A stretch of DNA of 9,963 bases from Planctomycetaceae bacterium. Lineage in GTDB: Bacteria > Planctomycetota > Planctomycetia > Planctomycetales > Planctomycetaceae. Of this stretch, positions 1 through 7,074 are shown one piece after another. The number at the start of each line of letters is the position of its first letter. The stretch's first letter is position 1. The DNA lies in NCBI GenBank assembly GCA_947463775.1, contig CANHVD010000165.1:1-9963 (forward strand). The letters run 5' to 3'. The notes under the pieces are model-generated. The model ran no database searches, was not told where the DNA came from, and saw only the letters and a list, made by a program, of their open reading frames with translations. A program made the position numbers and the translations under genes.

Positions 1-2
1 AG

Positions 3-140
3 CTGGTCTCTCAGATGCTTGACATGATGAGCCAACACTACGACATCCGCCCTATGAAGGACCACGCGGCGGCCATCGCGGAGATGAATACGAAAAATCA
101 CAAACAGGCGAGCGGTCGGACTCCGGCCGTTCGAGCATGA
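3..140 (+). CDS. 3' end of an unidentified gene (partial)
   Basis: Frame 3 is open from the window edge to a TGA at 138-140 and gives 45 residues. The other two forward frames stop within the first 30 bases, so this is the only frame that can continue a gene from upstream. The visible tail begins LVSQMLDMMSQHYDIRPMKD, followed by a short polar stretch. It contains no motif I can assign to a family. The last ten residues, ASGRTPAVRA, are encoded mostly by a near-perfect palindrome (109-133), which suggests that a repeat supplies or has altered the natural C-terminus. There is no membrane segment in the visible part. The gene is followed by 235 bases without a gene, so it need not be in an operon with the glycosyltransferase. 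Confidence 0.55.
   Translation: MVSQMLDMMSQHYDIRPMKDHAAAIAEMNTKNHKQASGRTPAVRA
109..133. repeat. 25-bp GC-rich palindrome over the gene end
   Basis: The arms are CGAGCGGTCGGA (109-120) and TCCGGCCGTTCG (122-133), with one central base. Ten of 12 positions are Watson-Crick pairs and the other two are G-T pairs, so the transcript could fold into a hairpin. No T-run follows, which argues against a standard intrinsic terminator. The first eight bases including G108 (GCGAGCGG) match the start of the repeat arms at 1481 and 2092, so it may be a diverged relative of that repeat. That relation is a guess. Confidence 0.5.
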
Positions 141-161
141 AACTAGTTGGAAAAAGTATTG

Positions 162-355
162 ACCACAGAGGTCACAGAGAACACAGAGGGAATCGCAGAG
201 GAATCACAAAAGTGATTTGAACGCAGAGTCCGCGGAGGGACGCAGAGTTAAGCACAATCTGTTTTCCCCCTGCGTTCCTCCGCGTTCAAACTTGCGACTT
301 ATCCCTCACTGAAATCTCTCTGCGTTTCCTTTGTGTTCTCTGTGGCCTCTGTGGT
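162..355. repeat. Long nested inverted repeat, CACAGAG-type
   Basis: Two pairs of arms are nested. The outer left arm (162 to about 203) begins ACCACAGAGGTCACAGAGAA. The outer right arm (about 314-354) is its near reverse complement, reading TTCTCTGTGGCCTCTGTGGT at its end. The inner left arm (216-247, starting TTTGAACGC) pairs imperfectly with 266-290, which ends GCGTTCAAA. A small extra hairpin, AATCAC-AAAA-GTGATT, lies at 202-217. The outer arms have a period of about 9 bases (xxACAGAGx), so read as protein they give HRG/HRE tripeptides. From memory, repeats of this kind are scattered in many planctomycete and other environmental bacterial genomes and often give rise to false gene calls. 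It fills most of the gap before the glycosyltransferase and may form structured RNA in its leader. Confidence 0.75.
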
Positions 356-375
356 GAAAACTGCGATTTGAAAAC

Positions 376-2076
376 ATGATCCCGTCATCAACACAACCTG
401 AACCCCGCGCCAGCCGCATTCGTCGAGCCATCCTGCTCATCGCTTTGCCGGTTGCACTACACCTTGTCTGCGCGCGGCCGGTGGAACCTGTTTTTGGTGG
501 TGACTCAAATCGCCATGTTGTGACATCGATTTTTTTCCGAGATCTTCTGACCGATACGATCACCACAGGTCACTTAAGCAATCCCAAAGACTACGCAGAA
601 CAGTATTACGAACAATACCCCGCACTTGGGCTTCTCGTCTGGCCTCCGTTGTTTCACGGCGTATGCGGAGTCGCCATGCTGATCTTTGGAACGTCAGCCG
701 ACGTCGCGCGCTGGCTGGTCCTGCTGAGCTTCATTGTGTCGTGCTGGTGTGTGTATCGCATGGCACGTCGCATTCTGGATGATGACCTCGCTTCCGCCGT
801 GATGATCCTGTACTCCATCGCGCCGTTGATCTTTGATTATAGTCGCGATGTTATGCTGGAAATGCCAACTCTCGCCCTGGTGATGGTTTCTGTCGATCAG
901 TTCGATCTGTGGCTGCGAGGCACTCGACGTCGGCATCTTTACGTTGCCGCGATCTCGGCAGCGCTGGCAGCATTGACTCGATTTGACGCGGCTGTGCTCA
1001 TCCCGTTCTATCTCGCGATGTTCCTCCTGCGTGGCGGTTGGGGAAAGCTCTGGAGCCGACATGTTCTTATCGCTTCGGCCATCGCCATTGTGCTGGTTGG
1101 TCCGGTGTATCTGGTGATCGCAAAGGAGATGGGCCATTTGCATGTTCGGCAGGCTGCGGAATCGGTCGGCGGTTCTGAAGATGGAACTGCGAACGCCTTT
1201 CTTGCGACAAAAAACCTGTGGTATTACCCGGTCGCAATTGTGGAACAATCTGGCTGGCCAGCCGCAGTTCTCTGTGTCATCGGATTTGCACTTTCGCTGC
1301 GACAAGGTCAAAGACTGCAGAAGTCTGCATTCATCGCCCTGATGGTGGCGACCTATGTGACGTTCTCGCCTCTGGCGGAGCTACGAGCACGGCATGCGAT
1401 CTATTGGATGCCCTCCGTGGCTTTCTTCGCAGTCTGCGGACTGGAAGCGATTCTTGGCTTCGTACGCCGGACATTCTCCGGCGAGCGGCAGGGCGTCAGC
1501 CCTCCGAGTGCGACAGGAATCTCAAGGAAGGCTGACGCTCTGCCGCTCGCGGTTGGAGTGTATGCCATTCTGTTTGCCTCGACGGCGTTTGGGGCGATGA
1601 GTCTTCCGACTTACCGAGTCGAAGGTTATAGCTCGGCCGCCGCACAGGTTCTTGACAAAACCTCGCCCGGCGACAGCGTCTTCTTCGATGGCTGGTGGGA
1701 TGGAAACTTCACGTACCACATGCGACATCTGGACCCTAGTCGTTCGCGCTCTGTGATTCGAGGAGACAAGTTGTTGTACGACTTTGTCTGCGTGCCATCT
1801 ACGGACTTTCAGAAGCACGTTGAAAACGATCGAGAAATCGTTTCCAAGTTTATCGAAGCGAATCCGAAATTCGTGGTGCTCGAGAATCCACAGTTCTTTC
1901 AGACGATCGAGGTCGCTCAGGAATTGCGAGATCTGGTGAAGAATCATCCGGACATCTTTGAGCCAGTCAATCAGATCCCCGTGAAATCATCCATCGCACA
2001 TCTGCCCGAGTTTCATATCGACGTACTGCGATTTAATGCTCAAGCCGCTAGCCAGTGGCTGCAACAGACCCAGTAA
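376..2076 (+). CDS. GT39/ArnT-type membrane glycosyltransferase
   Basis: This 566-residue protein looks like an integral membrane glycosyltransferase of the PMT/ArnT (GT39/GT83) superfamily. Known members transfer a sugar from a polyprenyl-phosphate carrier to protein, lipid A or another glycan on the outer face of the cytoplasmic membrane. It has about 11-12 hydrophobic segments between residues 18 and 410. An acidic motif, GGDS (Asp43), lies in the first extracytoplasmic loop. SRDVMLEMP (residues 156-164, Glu162) matches the family's second conserved acidic loop, and RARHAIYWMP (337-346) recalls the conserved Arg-His region before a late membrane segment. Residues 412-566 form a soluble C-terminal domain. 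ATG 376 is the first start after an in-frame stop at 355-357; the ribosome binding site is weak. Residues about 369-392 are encoded by a palindromic repeat (1481-1550) and lie between two membrane segments. The acceptor and donor cannot be told from sequence. The neighbouring wecB suggests a role in surface glycans. Confidence 0.82.
   Translation: MIPSSTQPEPRASRIRRAILLIALPVALHLVCARPVEPVFGGDSNRHVVTSIFFRDLLTDTITTGHLSNPKDYAEQYYEQYPALGLLVWPPLFHGVCGVAMLIFGTSADVARWLVLLSFIVSCWCVYRMARRILDDDLASAVMILYSIAPLIFDYSRDVMLEMPTLALVMVSVDQFDLWLRGTRRRHLYVAAISAALAALTRFDAAVLIPFYLAMFLLRGGWGKLWSRHVLIASAIAIVLVGPVYLVIAKEMGHLHVRQAAESVGGSEDGTANAFLATKNLWYYPVAIVEQSGWPAAVLCVIGFALSLRQGQRLQKSAFIALMVATYVTFSPLAELRARHAIYWMPSVAFFAVCGLEAILGFVRRTFSGERQGVSPPSATGISRKADALPLAVGVYAILFASTAFGAMSLPTYRVEGYSSAAAQVLDKTSPGDSVFFDGWWDGNFTYHMRHLDPSRSRSVIRGDKLLYDFVCVPSTDFQKHVENDREIVSKFIEANPKFVVLENPQFFQTIEVAQELRDLVKNHPDIFEPVNQIPVKSSIAHLPEFHIDVLRFNAQAASQWLQQTQ
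1481..1550. repeat. 70-bp REP-like palindrome inside the GT39 gene
   Basis: The left arm (1481-1501) and right arm (1530-1550) are each 21 bases and are inverted copies with one mismatch. They start GCGAGCGGCAGGGCGTCAGC and end TGACGCTCTGCCGCTCGC. They enclose a 28-base loop. The left arm recurs with 21 of 21 identity at 2092-2112, so this is a repeat family and not a chance hairpin. Inside the gene it keeps the frame open and encodes a polar stretch containing GERQGVSPPSATGISRKADA. I see no target-site duplication. The element is 70 bases long, not a multiple of three, so an insertion must have carried or lost extra bases to stay in frame. Confidence 0.85.
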
Positions 2077-2091
2077 TTTGAGAGCCCAAAC

Positions 2092-2123
2092 GCGAGCGGC
2101 AGGGCGTCAGCCGTCCGGGTGGG
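2092..2123. repeat. Second, one-armed copy of the REP-like repeat
   Basis: Bases 2092-2112 are identical to the left arm at 1481-1501. The match continues more weakly to 2123, giving about 29 of 32 positions in total. No matching right arm is visible downstream, so this is a half-element. It begins 15 bases after the glycosyltransferase stop codon. Confidence 0.8.
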
Positions 2124-2149
2124 TTTTGTCACCTTCCGCCATGTTCTCC

Positions 2150-2179
2150 ATTTCAAATCTGAAATTTCAAATTTGAAAT
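2150..2179. repeat. Tandem AT-rich palindromes before wecB
   Basis: Two overlapping 16-bp palindromes lie in tandem with a 14-base offset. ATTTCAAATCTGAAAT (2150-2165) has one mismatched pair, and ATTTCAAATTTGAAAT (2164-2179) is perfect. They differ at one base and end 21 bases before the wecB start. This could be a dispersed AT-rich repeat, a type I recall from planctomycete spacers, or a tandem operator for a dimeric regulator. Position and symmetry fit both readings. The base composition differs sharply from the GC-rich repeat just upstream. Confidence 0.6.
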
Positions 2180-2200
2180 CCTTTATCCGGACCAATTCCC

Positions 2201-3346
2201 ATGTCACTTCGCATGCTCTGCATCTTTGGTACTCGGCCCGAAGCCATCAAAATGGCACCACTGGTGCTGGCAGCGCAGAGGAATCCGAGGGTGACTCCAA
2301 TTGTCTGTTTGACCGGACAACATCGAGAGATGCTCGATCAGGTTGTGAAGTACTTCGGCCTGCGAGTTGACCATGATCTGAATTTGATGCAGCCGAACCA
2401 GACACTGTCGGAACTGACAGCGCGATGTTTGCAGATGCTGACGGGCGTGATTTCCGAAACGAAACCGGACTGCATTGTCGGTCAGGGTGACACGACGACC
2501 GCGTTGTGTGCCAGCATGGCCGCGTTTTATGCACGCATCCCTTTTATTCACGTTGAAGCCGGTCTGCGAACAGACAGCATTGATTCACCGTTTCCCGAAG
2601 AATTTAATCGACGAGTCTGCTCACTGACGACAGCTCTACATTGCGCGCCGACAGAAGCGGCTCAGGAGAATCTGCTTCGGGAAGGCTATTCGCCGAACGA
2701 TGTCGTTGTGACAGGCAACACTGTGCTGGACGCTTTGAAGTTGTCTGTTCAGCAGGAGCGAGCCAACTCATCGACCTGGATCCAGAAGCATCCCGATATT
2801 GCTGGTCGACCGATGGTTCTGATCACAGCTCATCGACGAGAAAACCATGGAGAGGGAATTCGCAATCTTTGCTCAGCGATCGGTCAACTGGCCGACATGT
2901 TTCCAAAGATTCAATATGTGTACCCAGTCCATATGAATCCCAACATTCGCGGACCAGTGCATGAGATTCTGGCCGGTCGCAAGAATGTTCATTTGATACC
3001 ACCGGCAGACTACCCCGAGTTTATCTGGCTCATGGATCAGGCCACGCTGATTCTGAGCGACTCTGGCGGCGTGCAGGAAGAAGCTCCATCGTTGCGGAAA
3101 CCAGTTCTGGTGACGCGTGATTCGACAGAACGGCCAGAAGCACTGGTCGCCGGTGCGACGAGACTTGTCGGTACAGATCCAGTTCGCATTGTCCGAGAAG
3201 TCTGCGAACTATTAACGAACCGCGATGCCTACGAAGCGATGCAGGTCGACGTCAATCCTTATGGCGATGGCAAAGCGTCCGAAAGAATCATCGACCTCGC
3301 CTGCCGACGATTCAGCCATCAAAACCAACTGGCGATGTCACGTTGA
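2201..3346 (+). CDS. wecB: UDP-N-acetylglucosamine 2-epimerase (non-hydrolysing)
   Basis: This cytoplasmic enzyme interconverts UDP-GlcNAc and UDP-ManNAc and so supplies ManNAc or ManNAcA units for surface polysaccharides. Its 381 residues match the usual family length and cover the whole two-domain GT-B fold. Family motifs are in order: FGTRPEAIKMAPL (9-21), GQHREML (39-45), GQGDTTTAL (95-102), HVEAGLRT (117-124), FPEEFNRR (131-138), TGNTVLDAL (171-179), ITAHRRENHGEG (208-219), YPVHMNP (241-247), SDSGGVQEEAPSL (286-298) and NPYGDGKAS (352-360). Asp97, Glu119, Glu133/134 and His211 correspond to the catalytic residues described for the E. coli enzyme. ATG 2201 is used; ATG 2213 (Met5) would also leave the first beta strand intact, and neither has a strong ribosome binding site. 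The gene follows the GT39 gene on the same strand after 124 bp, so co-transcription is possible but not shown. It ends 6 bp from the convergent cytochrome-like gene. Confidence 0.95.
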   Translation: MSLRMLCIFGTRPEAIKMAPLVLAAQRNPRVTPIVCLTGQHREMLDQVVKYFGLRVDHDLNLMQPNQTLSELTARCLQMLTGVISETKPDCIVGQGDTTTALCASMAAFYARIPFIHVEAGLRTDSIDSPFPEEFNRRVCSLTTALHCAPTEAAQENLLREGYSPNDVVVTGNTVLDALKLSVQQERANSSTWIQKHPDIAGRPMVLITAHRRENHGEGIRNLCSAIGQLADMFPKIQYVYPVHMNPNIRGPVHEILAGRKNVHLIPPADYPEFIWLMDQATLILSDSGGVQEEAPSLRKPVLVTRDSTERPEALVAGATRLVGTDPVRIVREVCELLTNRDAYEAMQVDVNPYGDGKASERIIDLACRRFSHQNQLAMSR

Positions 3347-3352
3347 TCAAGA

Positions 3353-6300
3353 TCACCGTATCGTCACGAAGTCGTTATGATTCATCAGCACATGCACGAG
3401 ATTTTCTCTCGCGCGTCGTAATGCATCGGCAGACGGTTTCACTGGGTTCGCAGTGCCTCCTGAAAAGCTTGTCAGAGCTGAACCGGCTGCCAGTCGTTCT
3501 GATTGCTGCTTCACGAATGCAAGACACTCTGAGCGTTCTTCTGCCGTGGGATCTCGCAACAACACGTGGCGGAATGCAAGCCCGATGAACGAAGTTGCAG
3601 TCTCCTCAGAATTATCCGCTGGCAATTGTTCGCTGAGTTTCCCGGCCAGGATTCGACTTTGAGCCAACGTCAGCGGACTATTGCTCATCGCCAGTGATTG
3701 CTGCGGTGAAATGCTCTCCGCTCGCTGATAACACTCCACCGGATTCGCGCTGTCGAACGTGGAGAGGAATGTCATCTTCTTCTCTTTCGACGTGCGGAAA
3801 TAAACACTGCGACGAGCGAGCGTCAGGCCGGTGGCCGGGTCGAGATCTGCTCCATACATTGTCGTATCCAACTGACCCGCAACGTAAAAGGTTGCGTCTC
3901 GAATGATCTCAGCTTCCATGCGATGGCTGTTCTGACGCCACAGAGCACGGTTCTCCGGATCGATCTTTGAGTTTGCCGCCGCCGTTGCCACATCCGATGA
4001 AGACGCTGCTGCGGACGATGCCAGCCGATAGGTACGACTCGTCACAATCAGTCGATGCAACGGCTTCATCTTCCAGCCGCTTTCCATCAGCTCAATGGCC
4101 AGCCAGTCGAGCAGTTCCGGATGAGACGCAGGCTTTCCGTTCATCCCGAAATCAAACACTGTCGGCACCAACGGCTGATGAAAGTGTCGCAGCCACATGT
4201 GATTGACAGCAACACGAGCGGCCAGCGGATTCTCCGGACTGACGACCCAGCGCGCAAACGCGAGGCGGCGCCCGGAACTTGACGATGGATAAACCGGAGT
4301 AAACCGCGTGTAGGCTTCGAACGGCTCTGCGGCCACTTTCGCCGCTGTTTCAACGGCAGTCTTTGCTGCCGTCACGGCTGCCTCGGCGTCAGTCACGGCC
4401 TTTGTTTTCTTCTCATCGGCCGGCATGCCTTCGCCGGGAAGTGCTGCCTTTGCTGCCGCAAGTGATTGCTCGGCCGTGACCAGCTTGAGGTCTTCCTGCA
4501 GTAGCAACCATGTCTTCTCTGCCTTACCAGCGGCTAAGGACAGTTCTTTCGCATTGCCTGCTGGAGGCGTCGCATAGTTAGCAGCGTCGGCCGCAATTCG
4601 AGCGTTCGTGAATTCCAACAAAGCCTGAGCAATCGCCTGCTTCTTTTCCGCCGTTTGGAGGCCAGACTCTGCTGACCTTAGATTGGCCATCAACGTCGCT
4701 TCGCTGATCTCGGCCGCGTCTTTGACTTCGATCGCTGTGAAATCAGTCGTTGCATCATAGGTCCAGAGATTGACACGTCCCTGAGCTGGACGAGGATTCG
4801 GCAATGAGTAGGTGAGTTGTGACTCGCCGTTCAGAGAGATCTCGACCTGTGCTCCGCGAACTTTCACGATCATCTCGTGATCACGATTCAGCTCAACCGT
4901 CATAGGCTTTGAGCCATTCGCAGGATACTGATCGGCTCCGTTGACTCGATGCGCAATCTGCAACTTCCCGCCACCCGAGCTGACATAAATGAACGTCAGG
5001 TTCTGATCATCGACAACGTCAAACGCGACGCCTGCGGATTTGTAGACGTCACCGCCCGTGATTCGGAATTTCATGCGTACTGTAAAGTCACCGGAAACGA
5101 TCTGCCTACCCTTCATGCTGCACATTGTGTCGGCTGCATCAAGCTGCTTCAGGCATCCGTCCTGATATTGCCAGTTGCCGGTGCCAGCTTCCCAGAGCTC
5201 CGGGCGAGCTTTGGAGAAATCGTCTGTCAGGAGCGTTGCTGGCTCCGCAGGCCGATCAGGTCGACTCTTGAATTCCGCGAGCGCTGATTGAGCTTTTTCA
5301 ATGGCGACTTTTGCTGCAGCCAGGGAATCATCGGCCAGCTTTCGTTCTGCTTCGGCATTCTGCCGTGCTTCCTCGATCACGAAAGGCTGCAGTCCGGGGT
5401 AATAAGAGCTGGCAGGAAGATTCACAGGCTCAATCGGAAGCTCACGGTTACCAAAGACAGCGGGAACGAGTGGAGCCAGAGGTTTGTCTTTCAGAGGATT
5501 CTTCTCATCACCTCGAACAAACAACAGCGTCTGCGCGGCAGCGTTGGCGTCGTAGGCTCGCACGAGTCCATCCTTCACGACATCACTCTGGCCAGGGACG
5601 CGATCCGTGCGCACGTCATGCGGTTCGAAGATCGCTCGGAGACTGTAATATTCTGTCTGAGCCAAAGGATCAAACATATGGTCATGGCAGCGAGCACAGT
5701 TGAAAGTGACGCCCATAAACGCTTTTCCGGTATGCTCGATCGTATTGTCGAGCCATGCGTTGCGATTGAAGACGTACCAGTTACGAACAAGATACCCGGT
5801 GGCTCGTGCGGCCTGCAGGTCATCCGGACAAGCTTCATCAGCCGCCAGCATTTCGACAACCATCTGATCGTAGGATTTGTCGGCGTTCAATGATTCAATA
5901 ATCCAGTCCCGCCAGCGCCAGATGTGCGGCTTGCTTTCGCGAACCTCGGCTCCGTAACCGTCCCAGTCGCTGTAACGCCAGACATCCATCCAATGCCGTC
6001 CCCAGCGTTCGCCGTAATGAGGACTTGCCAACAACTGGTCGACAACTTTTTCATAAGCGTCCGGCGAAGAATCATTTTCAAAGGCTGCCAGTTGTTCCGG
6101 AGTCGGCGGCAAACCAATGAGATCCAGATAGACTCGCCGCAACAAAACGTGTTTCGGTGCGGGAGCGATTGGAACAAGCCCGCGAGCGGCATGCTGTTGA
6201 GCAACAAAGGCGTCGATGGGATGGATGGCCCCTGCTCCACCTTCATTGCCGACGAGAAGAGAACTTGAGCCTTCCACAAGAGGCACTGCGGGCCGAACTG

Positions 6301-6751
6301 GTTTCAAGAATGCCCAGTGAGTAATCTGGTTTTCGTCGTCCGGAATCTTGGCCCCTTGGTCAATCCAGCGTCGCAGGATTTCAATCTGAGCTGACTCCAG
6401 AGGCTTGCCTTCCTCGGGTGGCGGCATCTTCAAGTCACCAGCCTGGACCACGGCCTGAATCAATCGGCTCTCGGTACTGTTTCCTGGGATCAGCACCGGA
6501 CCGCTGTCTCCACCTTTCATCACGTGAGCAACACCATCAAGCCTCAGACCTCCGCTGGGCTCCGCTTCGTTATGACACATCGCACATTTCGCGCGGAGGA
6601 TTGGGCGGACATCTTTAACATAGTCGACGGGGACGTTGGCAGCATTTGCAGAACTCTCCGCTGGCGGTGTTTCGTCCGCGAAGAGGCTCAAATGGAAGCC
6701 GCAGGTCAGCAACAGAGTGACGCTGGAAATGGTGACAAGCACTGGTTGCAT
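3353..6751 (-). CDS. Planctomycete PSCyt1–DUF1549–DUF1553 cytochrome-like protein with LamG-like insert
   Basis: The molecular role of this family is not established. It is typical of planctomycetes and is thought to be extracytoplasmic and haem-bearing. I place the start at ATG 6751, giving 1132 residues. The frame is open up to an ATG at 6943, but those 64 extra residues show no domain, whereas Met at 6751 opens a signal-like segment (residues 1-25, MQPVLVTISSVTLLLTCGFH). PSCyt1 follows (about 42-137) with a haem motif CAMCH (56-60) and a downstream KMPPP, a likely Met ligand. DUF1549/PSCyt2 spans about 175-390 with a second CxxCH motif, CARCHDH (352-358). Residues about 508-676 (DDFSKARPELWEAG onwards) look like a laminin-G/concanavalin-like beta-sandwich. 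It is flanked by Ala/Lys/Glu-rich, probably coiled-coil stretches (about 458-495 and 684-810). DUF1553/PSD1 fills about 825-1125, with NHMWLRHFH and SHPELLDWLA. The usual DUF1501 partner gene is not next to it. Confidence 0.92.
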   Translation of the reverse strand: MQPVLVTISSVTLLLTCGFHLSLFADETPPAESSANAANVPVDYVKDVRPILRAKCAMCHNEAEPSGGLRLDGVAHVMKGGDSGPVLIPGNSTESRLIQAVVQAGDLKMPPPEEGKPLESAQIEILRRWIDQGAKIPDDENQITHWAFLKPVRPAVPLVEGSSSLLVGNEGGAGAIHPIDAFVAQQHAARGLVPIAPAPKHVLLRRVYLDLIGLPPTPEQLAAFENDSSPDAYEKVVDQLLASPHYGERWGRHWMDVWRYSDWDGYGAEVRESKPHIWRWRDWIIESLNADKSYDQMVVEMLAADEACPDDLQAARATGYLVRNWYVFNRNAWLDNTIEHTGKAFMGVTFNCARCHDHMFDPLAQTEYYSLRAIFEPHDVRTDRVPGQSDVVKDGLVRAYDANAAAQTLLFVRGDEKNPLKDKPLAPLVPAVFGNRELPIEPVNLPASSYYPGLQPFVIEEARQNAEAERKLADDSLAAAKVAIEKAQSALAEFKSRPDRPAEPATLLTDDFSKARPELWEAGTGNWQYQDGCLKQLDAADTMCSMKGRQIVSGDFTVRMKFRITGGDVYKSAGVAFDVVDDQNLTFIYVSSGGGKLQIAHRVNGADQYPANGSKPMTVELNRDHEMIVKVRGAQVEISLNGESQLTYSLPNPRPAQGRVNLWTYDATTDFTAIEVKDAAEISEATLMANLRSAESGLQTAEKKQAIAQALLEFTNARIAADAANYATPPAGNAKELSLAAGKAEKTWLLLQEDLKLVTAEQSLAAAKAALPGEGMPADEKKTKAVTDAEAAVTAAKTAVETAAKVAAEPFEAYTRFTPVYPSSSSGRRLAFARWVVSPENPLAARVAVNHMWLRHFHQPLVPTVFDFGMNGKPASHPELLDWLAIELMESGWKMKPLHRLIVTSRTYRLASSAAASSSDVATAAANSKIDPENRALWRQNSHRMEAEIIRDATFYVAGQLDTTMYGADLDPATGLTLARRSVYFRTSKEKKMTFLSTFDSANPVECYQRAESISPQQSLAMSNSPLTLAQSRILAGKLSEQLPADNSEETATSFIGLAFRHVLLRDPTAEERSECLAFVKQQSERLAAGSALTSFSGGTANPVKPSADALRRARENLVHVLMNHNDFVTIR

Positions 6752-6806
6752 AGGATCAAACCAGACGTTTGTAATGAGGCGAGAAATTCGGGGCGGGCAG
6801 GCATGC

Positions 6807-6827
6807 CGAACCGAGATACTTGGTTCG
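6807..6827 (-). promoter_or_regulatory. 21-bp hairpin in the leader of the cytochrome-like gene
   Basis: Read on the minus strand the sequence is CGAACCAAG-TAT-CTCGGTTCG, a 9-bp stem with one G-T or mismatched pair and a 3-base loop. It lies 55 bases upstream of the chosen ATG at 6751. It could be an RNA leader hairpin or an operator. There is no repeat of it elsewhere in the window and no direct evidence of function. Confidence 0.3.
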
Positions 6828-6975
6828 TCATTTGTGAATACTACCCTCGAAATCGGCCAAAGCCAACAATCGAATCCCTCGGACGCATGCAGCAAGGACC
6901 AAATTTGCGGTGAATGCGAAAAGACTGTCCACCATAGACTCAACGGATTTGTGGAATTCTACAACATCATCGCGG

Positions 6976-7005
6976 GTCAATTGTGCAGCAGCCTGCTGGT
7001 ATGAT
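6976..7005 (+). promoter_or_regulatory. Possible nth promoter with extended -10
   Basis: TGGTATGAT (6997-7005) is a good extended -10 match (TGnTATaAT type), 69 bases before the GTG start. The -35 is poor: the closest hexamer at 17-18 bp spacing is GTCAAT (6976-6981). Overlapping it is a perfect inverted repeat CAGCAG-C-CTGCTG (6986-6998), which could be an operator half-site pair or chance. Planctomycete promoters do not always follow the E. coli consensus. Confidence 0.3.
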
Positions 7006-7074
7006 ATTCCTCTGCAAATGACTGCCGCAGACGTGGCGGTTGCGGTCGCGACTTGAAATGGGAATCAGCTTTCT

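Larger units (their letters stand above)
6752..7074. other. Divergent spacer between the cytochrome-like gene and nth
   Basis: These 323 bases separate two divergent genes, so promoters for both should lie here. Part of the stretch is open in the cytochrome-gene frame (to 6943), but the translated peptide has no recognisable feature. On the minus strand a weak TTGGCT-17-TAGTAT pair leads towards the cytochrome-like gene, followed by a hairpin in its presumed leader. On the plus strand an extended -10 box precedes nth. I see no small gene or RNA gene. Confidence 0.5.

Noticed and set aside
162..355. CRISPR array or tandem-repeat locus
   Set aside because: The repeats are short, imperfect and inverted with no regular unique spacers, and no cas gene is present.
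306..566. 86-codon reverse frame before and over the glycosyltransferase start
   Set aside because: Its N-terminal part is antisense to the GT39 gene and its end (HHRGHREHKGN) is the translated 9-base repeat; this is a known kind of false gene call.
694..1311. 205-codon reverse frame inside the glycosyltransferase
   Set aside because: It is wholly antisense to a well-supported membrane protein. The translation has no domain or hydrophobic pattern, and it lies in the codon shadow.
1142..1600. Several overlapping forward frames in the middle of the glycosyltransferase
   Set aside because: They are alternative-frame shadows of the GT39 gene. The real frame continues through with membrane segments and family motifs.
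5288..5893. 201-codon forward frame inside the cytochrome-like gene
   Set aside because: It is antisense to the conserved DUF1549 region with its CARCH motif. The product shows no recognisable family.
6752..6943. N-terminal extension of the cytochrome-like protein to ATG 6943
   Set aside because: The 64 residues have no domain. They would bury the signal peptide, and the stretch contains a hairpin more consistent with a leader.
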